A DNA stretch of 64,000 bases from Anisus vortex (Eukaryota; Mollusca; Gastropoda; Planorbidae). The position numbers were made by a program, and so were the translations under genes. The notes beneath the pieces were generated by a model, which was not told the DNA's origin, ran no database searches, and worked only from the letters and a program-made list of their open reading frames with translations. The stretch is from positions 32,097,227 to 32,161,226 of the forward strand of contig OX421502.1 in assembly GCA_949126835.1 (NCBI GenBank). The letters are read 5' to 3'. Shown here one piece after another: positions 30,479-40,725 of this stretch. Positions within the stretch are counted from its first letter, which is position 1. The number at the start of each line of letters is the position of its first letter.

Positions 30479-31685
30479 AAAAAATATGGGTTACGAATTG
30501 TAACGATAAAAATAAAATAAAAGTACGTGATACAAATTATAACATTTAAAATAAAAAATGGAATACACAATGTAACATTTACAAATAAACAGTGATTAGA
30601 AATTGTAAGCCAACATATTGATTTTTTTTTTAAAGCAACATTTATTGATATATAAAACCAATACTTAATATTCACACCGCCCCCCCCCCCACACACACAT
30701 AGTCAGACTTGTGTATTTTCTTATGTGCACCATACCCCCTCCCCATCTTCCTCCCCCATAGCCACCTCAGCCCCCCCCCTCCCTTAACCCAAAAAACAAC
30801 TGATTCCGACCACGCCTATCTTCTTCTTCATCTTCCTTTTTCAATATCATGTTTAGGGGTGGGGGGGGGGGGTGAGTTCACACAAGTCCAATACTTGTGA
30901 TCAACTGCGCCCTCGTTAAAGTGCCCTCGATGAGGAGAAACTGAGAAGTGTTAGGGCATACTTTCTTATTTTCTAAGACAACTTAAAATAAAATACCCTT
31001 CGCCTTTCATTACCTAGTAATTCGTCTGCCTACGCAAGTAGCGCGCATAAGTACTCAACTTTAATTTAGTTTATGTTTTAAATCTCCAAATTAAAACAAA
31101 AACCTCAATTATGAGCCCCCAAAAATTTTGCGCCCTAGGCGACTGCCTAGGTTGCCTATATGGACGAGCAGGCACTGGGTGTCATATAAGTAATTTGTCC
31201 ATGGGTATGGGCGAGACGGGTACTTTAGGTATCTATATCATATTTTTTTCAAAAAGAACTGTTGACCATTAACAAGGGCATTCTTTGTCCACGGAGTCTT
31301 TTCAGAGTTCTTTCCCTTTTTTATGGCAGTACATAAACGGCCCAAGGTACTTTATAAAAAACAATACAACTAGGCCTGACAACTAATGTTTGGAATTGTC
31401 CTGTCTCTAGCAGTGTTGTAATTTCTTCTATCACAACCAACATAAATTTGCTTGATTGGATTATAATTTTAAATCAATCTACCATTGAAACAAAAAGTCT
31501 TACAATTAATTCATCTTTTGCCGTTGATGTGAATTAGTCTCACACACACAAGACAATGCAATTTATTTTTCATGTTGTATTTATCTGCATTTTATATTCG
31601 GAAAAATTTCTCCTACTTTTTAAAATGGCTTCTTCGTTGATGAAAAAGTATTTTGTATTGTAATGCATGGCCTTGTTTTTAAGCA
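30479..31685. other. No gene seen; G/C runs and an A-tail
   Basis: C and G runs at about 30678-30690, 30771-30780 and 30860-30873. On the - strand ATCAATAAATGTTGCTTT precedes a short A run (30617-30655), a possible retroposed 3' end. 31125-31165 has the motif GCCCTAGGCGACTGCCTAGG. Confidence 0.4.
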
Positions 31686-31819
31686 GAACTTGGTTCGCAT
31701 GGTGGACAGCCCCTGTAGCGCATTTGAGAATCATTGTACAGGACAAAGTAATCTCTGTGTGGGGAGGAAGAAATGTGCGCAACAATCCTCATCTCGCCAA
31801 GTTCGGTGCCAGGATGACC

Positions 31820-31995
31820 TGGTATATGTGCTCTACCGGGTTGACAATGCAGGTACACGAGAAAAAAAAACGTCTCGTTAATGATTCACGTGGAATTCCG
31901 CAAGTGGGGGAGGAGGGGGGAGTAGAACATGTACCTTGGGGCAACCCTACTGTATGCGGCATGTCGCCATCGTACATGGTTTTGGTGCCCGCCCC
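31820..31995 (+). repeat. Repeat family R, partial copy
   Basis: CTCTACCGGGTTGACAATGC, AGGTACACGAG and TCTCGTTAATGATTCACGTG, GAATTCCGCAAGTGGG match the reverse complement of 40310-40395. The family also occurs at 60940-61235. Origin unknown (SINE or LINE tail). Confidence 0.6.
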
Positions 31996-32062
31996 TTGAC
32001 ACAGTCCTCCCACAATACGTCCTGGATTAAGAGAGCTGGAAGTCTTTTTCGTTTTTCTTCAG

Positions 32063-32328
32063 AGCCATTTGAAATCGGCCCATCTGTACCAGTTGAAGTA
32101 TGGCATCATAAGGGCAATGGAGTATTCTACATTTTGGCAATGGACAATTTCTCTGGTGGTTCCTCCCCATCCCCTGATGCCCTTATCGCGTGCATATTTT
32201 GCTCTATAGTGAAACTTATTATTGCCAGTCACTCAAGGAAGCCCAATCGTTTCGCACCACTTCTGTTACTCTACACTGGTTACTGGAAACTGTATTGTTT
32301 TTTATTTTATTTTTTTGGAAATGGATAA
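32063..32328 (+). other. Unrecognised open frame after a strong acceptor (candidate exon)
   Basis: A very good acceptor (TTTTTCGTTTTTCTTCAG) ends at 32062. Read in phase 1, which is the phase required after exon 20329-20445, the frame stays open to 32328. It begins P-F-E-I-G-P-S-V-P-V-E-V-W and includes a hydrophobic stretch (A-L-I-A-C-I-F-C-S-I-V). I recognise no domain, no donor is convincing, and 32225-32275 resembles LINE coding remnants. Could be chance. Confidence 0.2.
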
Positions 32329-33249
32329 AGGAGAGAGAGTTCGGTGAATCAACATTTTTAATGTCAAACTATCCCTGCAGGTTTAATACCGGATTAGATT
32401 CTGTGTCTTAGAATATTTTTTTAGATCAATTCAACTGCGACACAGCACAACACAAATGTAACTAGGAAGAAAATGTGACGCCATTTATTTCACACTTGTA
32501 CCAGGACTTAAAAAAAAGAACTCTCTTATTCGTCTCACTTCCTTCTTAAGGTCAGAATTGTCTTCTTTCCAATCCCCTCATTATACACGCACACATAATA
32601 ATACACATATGTGATTTCTAAACTTTACTTACACGATTACAAAATTGTTCGTAAACTTTACTTTTATATTGAATCTGGTTATGTCCATAGAGTTTTTACT
32701 TATTCTTATTACTTTACTTACTAACGTAAATTATTTTAATCCTCTAATAATTAAATAGTGTAATGAATGCCATAATGTTGGATTTATAAAAAGAAATAAT
32801 AATTAGTCAGTAATATTTTTATATTACAAAACATAACCTTTGGCATCACTATTAAATCAAATGTGGAAACGGATTTTTTTAAATAAAGGGAGATAATTAA
32901 CCATTTTATTTGAGCTGATATTTCTAATATGTTTGTTTATTTTCTTTTATAAAATAATAAATGGCTTACTATGTGTGCAACTGTAAAATGATCAAATTGT
33001 AAAAAGTATTTGAAAATTGTATAAATATTATAACACTAAAGAATGTAAATGTATACTTTAAAACATTACATTAGCTACCCAGTATGTATGATTACTACGT
33101 ATCTATTCCATTAATTTATAATACAGACGGCAAACGCTTATAACAAAACTTTAAAGTACCCCTCAGTTAAACTGAGATCAAAATATTTTACAGAATATTT
33201 ACGAGTGTTAGATCCTAAACTTGACTTTAAATAATGATGATGGTTAGAC

Positions 33250-33439
33250 CAGAGGTCTGCAACCTTTTGAAAATTATGTGTTTATCGGTTTCTGTCATTC
33301 AGCGAGCCAAGAGCCTAAAAGTTTTCCTGCTTGAGCAATTATTTTCTTGTAGAAGAGACTTTTTGGGGTCTCCCGCGTGCCACTGAAAATGTCTCTGCGT
33401 GCCAAGTCTGGCAAGCGTGTCCTAGGTTGCCGACCCCTG
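33250..33439 (+). mobile_element. 190-bp hAT MITE with target duplication
   Basis: Ends CAGAGGTCTGCAACC and GGTTGCCGACCCCTG are inverted repeats. Flanking 8-mers are GGTTAGAC (33242-33249) and GTTTAGAC (33440-33447), 7 of 8 identical and of nnnTAnnn form. It is inserted in sequence that is continuous in the hAT copy at 58860 (TGTTTAGACAATAATTACC). Confidence 0.85.
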
Positions 33440-33527
33440 GTTTAGACTATAATTACCATTAATGTTCATGTTTAGTAAAAAAAAAATTGTATTTATATAA
33501 ATTGAAATAAAAAGAATGATAATCACC

Positions 33528-33850
33528 TTCACCTATCCCATATCCCGAGTGAGGGTCGTTGGGGCACCATTTTTTTTACTGTTAAACGATTGTATGCCAC
33601 TCGTCTTGGTCCTGCGCCGCCCTCGGGACATCCGCGAGAGACAGCCTGATATCATCCTCCAATCGTCTTTTCTGCCTGCCTCTCTTCCCCCCCCCCCTGC
33701 ACTCTGCCCTGCAGGGTGGTTTTCGCCAGGCCTTCGGATATTGCCACATGCCCGTACCATCTGAGCCTTTTGCATTCAATGGCGCTGAGTAGATCCTCGT
33801 GAGGGCCGATGAATTTTGTGACTCGCTCTTGGACAGGACTCTGACTCAGG
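33528..33850 (-). pseudogene. Non-LTR RT C-terminal fragment
   Basis: The - strand reads V-T-K-F-I-G-P-H-E-D-L-L-S-A-I, L-R-W-Y-G-H-V-A, L-Q-G-R-V-Q-G-G and ends A-P-T-T-L-T-R-D-M-G stop, in more than one frame. This is the conserved C-terminus of a common non-LTR family. A close second copy lies at 52950-53180. C runs near 33690 break the frame. Confidence 0.8.
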
Positions 33851-34460
33851 AAAAACAAAAATCATGAAAGTGAAGACAAAGAGCTCTAAGAAGACAAATG
33901 CCAATGGTGTAGAAATAGTAGAGATTGAAAACTTTAAGTACCTTGACAGCTACATCTCTGCTAATGGAAGCATAGACATGGAAATCTCCACCAGACTAGC
34001 TATGGCAGCTCAGGCCTTCAGCAAACTGGGAAAATATGGAAGTCATCCTCTCTGCAACTAAGAACAAAATTGAAACTATGCAAGTCAAATGTACGCTCAG
34101 TCCTTCTCTATGCTGCAGAGACCTGGAAGACCAATACCAAAATCGAAAGCCGCCTTAAGATGTCTCCGACGCATACTAAAGCTTAGCTGGGAAGACCACA
34201 TCTCCAACAGTGAAGTTCGCAAGAGAACTGGAATAAACTTCATCATCGAAGAAATCAAGAAAAGAAGTTGGAGATGGCTGGGTCCCATCCTCCGCAAGGA
34301 TAAAAAGAGGTTCCCAAGCAGTGCATTGAAATGGACACCACAAGGAAAAAGGCGAAGGGGACGACCAATGGGAACGTGGAGGAGAACAATGGACGAGGAA
34401 GCAAAGGCCACCAACAAAACATGGCATGAAATCAGATGGCTCGCCATCGCCAGGTAGTGC
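33845..34460 (+). pseudogene. Non-LTR RT 3' fragment (RTE-like)
   Basis: 33850-34060 reads K-T-K-I-M-K-V, then E-N-F-K-Y-L-D-S-Y-I-S-A-N-G-S. After a frameshift, 34190-34457 reads R-T-G-I-N-F-I-I-E-E-I-K-K-R-S-W-R-W-L-G and G-R-P-M-G-T-W-R-R-T-M to a stop at 34457. Typical of RTE-like elements after the active site. Not functional. Confidence 0.8.
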
Positions 34461-34479
34461 ATCAGTCTAATCCTCGAGT

Positions 34480-34735
34480 AAAGCGAGATTTTCTCGCTTC
34501 GCCCGATGTTTTTTTTAGCTTGCAAAGTGCAGCAGTTGTCTGGGCTTTTCTTGCAAGAATTTCCGGCTTGGATCCTACATCGAATATTATGGATTCCCAG
34601 ATATTTGAAGGAGGAGACTTTCTCGGGCCCCTGACCGCTCACTTGTATTTCGGGTTCAAACTCTCTGTTTGTCATAGCTTTGGTCTTTTCAGCGTCAATG
34701 CCATACGCCGTTGATATTTTCTCTCTTTTAGGCAG
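34480..34735 (-). pseudogene. Non-LTR RT fragment, opposite strand
   Basis: The - strand reads Y-G-I-D-A-E-K-T-K-A-M-T-N-R, then V-S-S-F-K-Y-L-G-I and C-R-I-Q-A. This is the thumb-adjacent region of a related reverse transcriptase, with the frame open from 34675 downward. Confidence 0.75.
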
Positions 34736-35039
34736 TTAAATCCCTGAATCATCTTCACTTCCAGCTAAGCCATCTATGATAATCACAAACACGTTAATTG
34801 TTTATTAAATATAAAATGCTGTAACAAATTTCTCTATAAATATAATCAAATAATCTTCTTTGCTTTTGGCCTTGGTCTTGCTACGGAGTTAAATTAATTG
34901 TCCTATAAAAAAAAACTATAATCGAGCAGGTTGACTTTTAGGTAGTTGGCGCGCTGAATGATTTAGAAATGCTAGTTTGGAACACTGTTAGCAAAAGGTT
35001 GCCGACCCCTTGCACTAGAGGACAGAAGGGCGAAGAATA

Positions 35040-35340
35040 CATTAAAAATAATACAAAAGGCATTCACTCCTAATTAATATACAGCACAATGGCAATCTAT
35101 TACATTGTTTAGAGACAAATTTAAATAGGATAAAACTCTCAAGAATAAATGCATATGTACTCTTTCTTTTTAAGCGGCATCCGGGCATGGATGCCTGGGA
35201 AAACTAGGAAATTCAATAACTTGACATCATTTAAAACTCTAATCAAAACTCTAATCAAAATGCAAGACTAGACTCAAACCTCGGATAAGCGTAGGACGCA
35301 ATAATCTTCTTCATGAACGTCTTTAAAATATACGATTACT
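35040..35340 (+). mobile_element. LINE 3' end fragment (same family as 30185)
   Basis: It carries GCGGCATCCGGGCATGGATG, TAACTTGACATCATTTAAAA, GCAAGACTAGACTCAAACC and GCGTAGGACGCAATAATCTT. ATCAAAACTCTA is duplicated. Confidence 0.7.
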
Positions 35341-35469
35341 TTTTTTTTGTTGTTTTTAATACAACATATTTTATACAAACAATGACTGAGAAATAGTTTA
35401 TATAAAACAAAATTCCTACAAAAGAAAAGCCTGAAATAACAAAAGAGTACAAATGAACAAGTTTTCCAA

Positions 35470-35706
35470 CTAGAACTGTGTCCATGGCCAATTATCTAAT
35501 TCAGCAGCTGTCTGAATACCTTGGCCCCTTGAACTTGTATTGAACTCTATGGTAAGATCATGATTGTGGCTTCCGTTTGTGTCACAGATAAGCTTGCTAT
35601 CGTGGTAATGTGTGGTCGAGATTATGTAAAATAGACAGCAGCAAAATGTTAATGTCAAAAGAAATCTATTTATATATGTATACACATTACACTGTGTCTT
35701 GGGCAA
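35470..35706 (-). CDS. Small ORF with signal-peptide-like start, unknown
   Basis: A 78-codon frame on the - strand begins M-P-K-T-Q-C-N-V-Y and has a hydrophobic stretch (F-L-L-T-L-T-F-C-C-C-L-F-Y-I-I) that could be a signal or anchor. A polar tail ends N-W-P-W-T-Q-F stop. About 100 bp downstream on that strand TGTATTAAAAACAAC is followed by nine A, which fits a polyadenylated end, of either a small gene or a retroposed cDNA. I recognise no family, and the composition does not prove coding. Confidence 0.25.
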   Translation of the reverse strand: MPKTQCNVYTYINRFLLTLTFCCCLFYIISTTHYHDSKLICDTNGSHNHDLTIEFNTSSRGQGIQTAAELDNWPWTQF

Positions 35707-35810
35707 TCGTGTAGAGCTACATGTTTAAAACGAAAGAATACATTGGACTATCTTGACCAATCTTGGCCTAGAACTCACCGATCAAATGGTTTGACACTCG
35801 GTTGATTATT

Positions 35811-35985
35811 TGGCATAATGGCCGAGTAGCAATGCGTTCGGCGGACAGACCAAAAGGTAATGGGTTCGGTTACTTTTGAAGGCTTGAATTTTGAGGGCGT
35901 CCCTGTGACTTCCCAGCTCTGATATTAGTTTATGTAAAGGCGACTGAGCATTGTCCTGGCCACACAATTCTCTCTTATAAATTTC
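35811..35985 (+). mobile_element. SINE-A copy, diverged
   Basis: TGGCCGAGTAGCAATGCGTT, AATGGGTTCGGTTAC, GGGCGTCCCTGTGACTTCCC and GTCCTGGCCACACAATTC match SINE-A; the 3' end is lost. Confidence 0.7.
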
Positions 35986-36059
35986 TTAAGCGCATCTCTG
36001 AGTATAGGCATCAGCCCGTCTTGATCCGTCACCTAGCTAACAAATTACAAATTACATAT

Positions 36060-36480
36060 TTATATAGCGCTATTCATAACAAAGTCTTCGAATGCGCTTT
36101 ACATTGACCATATGTTGTTATAATACATTGAAGAAGTGTGTTTTTAATTTTCTTTTGAAAATGTCTATATTGTCGGCTTGTTTAATTGTGATCGGAAGTT
36201 CATTCCACCACAGAGGTATTACGACGCTGTAGGAGCGAGCTGCAAATGTTTCCCTTTTTTACGTTTGGTACTTTGAGATGTAGATGGATTCTGTTTGAAC
36301 GTAGTCCTCTTTTCACTGATGTGTGTAGCTCGACCATGGATCTCATGTACTGGGGAGATTGACCATGAAGGCTTTTATAGAGCTTAGTCAGAACTTTGAA
36401 TTGTATTCTAAGTGTTATAGCTAACACGCCATAATAGAGGTTGCTGTATGTTTGAGACGTAAGGATATCATTCTGGAAAT
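36060..36480 (-). pseudogene. CR1/jockey-type LINE C-terminus and 3' end
   Basis: The - strand reads K-V-L-T-K-L-Y-K-S-L-H-G-Q-S-P-Q-Y, R-G-L-R-S-N-R-I-H-L-H and, after a frameshift near 36260, P-L-W-W-N-E-L-P-I-T. It ends in ATGTAATTTGTAATTTG after AGCGCTATATAAAT. Inactive. Confidence 0.75.
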
Positions 36481-36540
36481 GGGCGTGGAGACAGTGGCTA
36501 AGAAAAGGACCAAAAAACAATAATAATACATCGCCCATAA

Positions 36541-37555
36541 TTTAACAATAAACTAAAAAGAAAAACACGATCTATCAAAACATTGACATTTTTAAAAGAC
36601 TGAAAACTTTCAGGATATCCGCACCGCAGTACACTTAATCCCCGTGACTTTAATAATGGACCAGTTCCATTGAACTCAAACGTTAAAGGACTTCAAGATT
36701 AAGCAAAAAGATTTCGCTTGCCTTTCATTTACATGGTATCTATCGTGTCCATAACTGTAACGTTTTTGTTTGCAATGTTATTGGAAAGAATATTTATTTA
36801 AAGAATTAACTCAGCTGTTTACTGGTCCTGTTATTGTTTTCTGTTTCCCTTCATGATGCTAACAATTTGTTATTTTCGGATAAGTACCGTACGTCTTTGT
36901 AGAGATCCGCCATGTTATCAGGGTGTTTGGTGTACATTGTACACTCTTATGACGAAGACAAATCCTGCACAGAGCTGCTATCTCTTTGTGCACATCTTCC
37001 AATATTTGTATCTGGTAGGTGACGGACACCAAAACAACAACAAAAAAACAAGCTGTATGCAGAATATAACTACACGGATCTGCAATGTTTATGCTGTTGT
37101 CTTTGCTGTTGTTGTTGATGGCGTATTGACAAGATCTTTGTGTTGGTGTGAACCCTTGTTGCTGACAACGAAGATCTCCCGTGGGGACACGGCTCTCACA
37201 GTCTTAAAATTCATTGAAAATATTTACGGTCACAATGTAACGTGGCCATCTATATGCTCGTTAATCATGTCCACATGCTCCTGTGTAAGGTTGAACAGAT
37301 TTGGCATGCTGCTGTTGTTTTTTTTAAAATGCAGGCCTCGTAGACCTTGCTGTACAATTTGAACATATTTTTTTTCTGAGGGGGGCATAATTCCCATTTC
37401 TACACTTATAAGTGTGACCGGGGACATAACCCATTAGGGCTTTCACTCGGATCTGATCTAGAGAGAGAATTGGACAATAGTTGTCGCTTCTGCCAAGAGC
37501 TTGGTCTACACCGTGGCCTTATCATTTGTTCTTTATTGATGGTTTCTACTTTACA
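36541..37555. other. No gene assigned; one weak exon-like segment
   Basis: 36905-37014 reads D-P-P-C-Y-Q-G-V-W-C-T in phase 1 after CTTTGTAGAG, recalling the P-C-x-x-G-V-x-C motif of thrombospondin-type EGF modules, with donor GTAGGT. The rest of the module is missing or frameshifted. Other long frames are not recognised. Confidence 0.3.
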
Positions 37556-37985
37556 TGGTTTCTACCACACATTGCTTCTATCATCAATAGTATCTACCAC
37601 ACATTGCTTCTATCATCAATAGTATCTACCACACATTGCTTCTATCATCAATAGTTTCTACCACACATTGCTTCTATCATCAATAGTTTCTACCACACAT
37701 TGCTTCTATCATCAATAGTTTCTACCACACATTGCTTCTATCATCACTAGTTTCTACCACACATTGCTTCTATCATCACTAGTTTCTACCACACATTGCT
37801 TCTATCATCAATAGTTTCTACCACACATTGCTTCTATCATCAATAGTTTCTACCACACATTGCTTCTATCATCAATAGTATCTACCACACATTGCTTCTA
37901 TCATCAATAGTTTCTACCACACATTGCTTCTATCATCAATAGTTTCTACCACACATTGCTTCTATCATCAATAGTTTCTACCAAC
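37556..37985 (+). repeat. 32-bp minisatellite
   Basis: About 13 copies of a 32-bp unit, TTTCTACCACACATTGCTTC plus TATCATCAATAG, with few variants (TATC for TTTC; CACTAG for CAATAG). Confidence 0.95.
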
Positions 37986-38599
37986 TATTGATTCTACTCT
38001 ATAGATCCATCTATAGTTTCATTTTTTTTCAAATTTGGTTTCCACCTGCAACGGCTTTAATCCCTTTTTACTTTACATGATTTACGCCTAGTTGGTTAAT
38101 CACCACCCCTGCAAGGCCCAAACTTTAATTGAACATTACAAACCATTGGAGCTTTAGACTAGCCTCGAACGTTTCCGGCAGTGACAGAGCTCCAATCAAA
38201 GCTTATGTCTGATCTGCAAAGTGAATCAGTCGATTAACGCCACCCACAATCAATCAGGAGATTGATTCCCCGCCACAGGTGCCCCCCCCCCCTCCATTTG
38301 TTTTAGAATGTCTGAAATTTCTCTTGTATAGTCCAAAGACTTTTGGCTACGACTCAGAAGGCTCCGGAAGTCGTAAAATATTGTTTAGCGTTGTAAAGTG
38401 TTTAACTGTGAGATCTATGTGGGGTGTACAGTCCTGTTGTAATGGGGAAGAGGGCTGGGAATTAAATAGCAGCGTGGTCCACTAAATGGTATTGTCACGG
38501 ACCACTGGCGGCTTGCGTGGGTTGAACAACGCGGAACTTGACGCGTGTTGTTTTTTTGCTGACTTCCTGAAACATCATAGGAGAAATTTAAATAATTAT
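37986..38599. other. No feature seen
   Basis: C run at 38281-38291. A frame with C-L-T-V-R-S-M-W-G at about 38397-38430 was judged chance. Confidence 0.35.
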
Positions 38600-38870
38600 C
38601 TCCATATCTCGTTCTTTTTCTCTCTCTCTTACTCTCCCCTTTTCTTTTTCTCTCTTTCTCTCTTTCTCTTTTTCTCTCTTTTTCTCTCTCTCTTTCTGTT
38701 CACTTTATCTTTCTCTCTCTTTCTCTTTCTCTCTCCATCTCTCTTTCTCTTCCCTTTATCTTTCTATCTCTCTCTCTTTCTCTCTCTCTCTCTCGGTCTA
38801 TCTATATAACTATTTAACTATTTATCTATTTATTTTATATATATGTATCTATCTATTTATCTTTTTTGTT
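38600..38870. repeat. CT-rich microsatellite
   Basis: TCTCTTTC-type repeats grading into TATCTATC. Confidence 0.9.
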
Positions 38871-39389
38871 ACTTTTCTTCATTCATCTGTCAGTTTGTCT
38901 GTCTATGTGCATCGATCTATATATCTGTATCTCAGTTTCTAACTATCAGGCTATCTATTTAGACACATGCCTCTCACCGTGTCTGCCTTTTGTATGTTAT
39001 AGTGCTTCTTGTTTGTTTCTTGTTTTTTGTGTGCTATTGTTTATTACTTGTTTATATAGTCAAAATAAAGAAACATTTAAACTGTTGGTTTCTAACCGGA
39101 AAGATCATAAAATATATTTATCCATGTCGAAGTTCTATAGACGCCTAACAGGATGTGTGTGTGTGTGTCTATTTGTATGTGTATGTGGTTCTCAAATTCA
39201 GTAGATATTTCTCTACAGTAGAATAGATATTGTGTTTTGACATTAAATGAACATTTACAAGTTGAATGAAGTCTTTTGTATAAAATCGCTGAGTATATCC
39301 TGGCTGTGATCGAAATAACTGATTTCCAAGATAGCAATTTTCATATGATAACAGACTGTTTACCAGGTACACCTTTGTTAAAAACGTTC
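38871..39389. other. No feature seen
   Basis: A short GT repeat near 39153-39168; nothing else. Confidence 0.35.
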
Positions 39390-39640
39390 TAATGTTATAA
39401 ACACTTGGCTTATTCCCTCATAATGGAACTCGTTGAAATAAGTTCTCTTTCTTCCCCGAAACGGCATCAGAGCATGTAATGGGTTGCCTGAAAAAGTTCG
39501 GAAAACGGACTTCTCTTAGAATAATTTCAAACCTCTTATAGCAATGCAAGATCTACACCGGAAGCACTGACATGCGTTGGATGTAGCAGAGATTTCCCTA
39601 GAGAAAAGTACGTTCTTTATAGAGAGATCTGTTGTTGTGT
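39390..39640 (+). mobile_element. LINE 3' end fragment, old
   Basis: CTTTCTTCCCCGAAACGGCA, AGCATGTAATGGGTTGCCTG and GCAATGCAAGATCTACACC parallel 30285-30420. Confidence 0.55.
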
Positions 39641-39763
39641 CTTAGCAACTTGGCCAAGCCAGCATCCTATGCTACCACTCTCCACCACCCAGCGCCTTTC
39701 TTAAATTGTGTCGCCCATTGCTACGCCCCCCAATCACACCTTCCCGATACCGATATCTTACGC

Positions 39764-39960
39764 AAGGGGTCGGCAACCAACAGTACGTGAACCAGACCTG
39801 GCACCCATAGCAATTTGTAGTGGCACACAAAACCCTCAAAAAAGTCAACTCAAGTCTCTTTTAAAAAAAATAAAGAAAAAAAATGAATGCTTGACTTTGA
39901 CGCTGATGACACTCTGTATTACAACAAACTACTTTTTTTGTTTACAATGTGTGATTTAAA
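39764..39960 (+). mobile_element. hAT MITE fragment
   Basis: It starts CAAGGGGTCGGCAACCAAC and continues CAATTTGTAGTGGCACACA and AAAGTCAACTCAAGTCTCTT. The 3' terminal repeat is not found. Confidence 0.6.
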
Positions 39961-40194
39961 AGCTAGTAGTTCGTAAAATAGAAGCATAAAATAACTAGGC
40001 CATCAAAAAAATAAATGGGAGACGCTGTAATACTCTTTAAAAAATAAAAGACACCCGCCTCCATTTTCTCTACTAGTGCTTCGGCTACTACCTGCCTTTT
40101 CCTCCCTAGCTCTGCCCTTCATGACATGAGCAGCTCACTATACTATAAATGCCTAAAATACAACGGGCGAGCCCTCCGGATCTTATGTCCAGGG

Positions 40195-40690
40195 CGTAAC
40201 GCTGATCAGGAGTGTACCGGGGGGAGGGCACACCAAGGTTCTGTCTGGGGGCCCTCCACCCCACGGCACGCTTTATAACTTAAGGGTCGCTTTCCGCAGC
40301 CACATGCACTATTTTCTCCCACCTGCGGAATTCCCCTCGGATCATTAACGTGGTAGCTCGCTCGTATACCTGCAATGTCACCCGGTAGTGCAAAATCCCA
40401 TACTATAGATATGGGAGCCCAGATTGAGCCGGGAGTGCTGCGGTACAATGAGTCTCGGACGCACAGCAAGGGTTCCCCCCCCCCATGCGTTAGCCCATCG
40501 GTGTGCTCCTGGTGCAAGCGTACTGGTGGTTTTCACACTTCGCGAGCGATGACGCCCATGGGTGCAGAAGTGTGGGCAGCTCACCAGTTGCCGGCAGAAA
40601 TATCCAGGACACCAGGATGTACTTGTACGACAAAAAATATCCGGGTTGCAGTGTAGCAGTTTACCGTACGACCAGGCAGTCGTCATGGGC
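40195..40690 (-). repeat. Repeat family R, long copy
   Basis: The - strand has CCATGGGCGTCATCGCTCGC, GAAGTGTGAAAACCACC, AGCACACCGATGGGCTAACG, GCACTACCGGGTGACATTGC, AGGTATACGAGCGAGC and AATGATCCGAGG in order. The copy at 60940-61235 has the same order. Richer in GC than its surroundings. Confidence 0.7.
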
Positions 40691-40725
40691 GTATCTCGTT
40701 ATTGATACATGTTAAGATGGCACAT

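Larger units (their letters stand above)
33528..34775. mobile_element. Chimeric retroposon of three RT fragments, flanked by 11-bp repeats
   Basis: The segment splits the hAT sequence at ATGATAATCAC, present on both sides (33517-33527 and 34776-34786). Inside are three reverse-transcriptase pieces in order -, +, -. No poly(A) or simple tail is obvious. The perfect 11-bp direct repeats indicate one insertion event for the whole block. Confidence 0.75.
32400..35012 (+). mobile_element. Buster-like hAT copy with two nested insertions
   Basis: 32760-33250 aligns with 58340-58860 (ATGTTGGATTTATA, GTCAGTAATATTTTT, AAAGGGAGATAAT). After the MITE at 33250-33439 and the retroposon at 33528-34775 the match resumes (AAACACGTTAATT, GGCCTTGGTCTTGCTACGGA, GTTGACTTTTAGG). 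It ends at TTGCCGACCCCTTG (35012), followed by CACTAGAG, which fits nnnTAnnn. The left end is not clear. Confidence 0.7.

Noticed and set aside
31687..31854. Cysteine-rich frame (S-P-C-S-A-F-E-N-H-C) between an AG and GCAG|GTACAC, looking like an exon
   Set aside because: It needs phase 0 entry, which does not fit the end of exon 20329-20445, and its 3' part with the donor belongs to repeat family R (compare 40310-40395 and 61160-61230).
37230..37427. 65-codon - strand frame ending N-L-F-N-L-T-Q-E-H-V-D
   Set aside because: No family recognised, no splice support; left unannotated.
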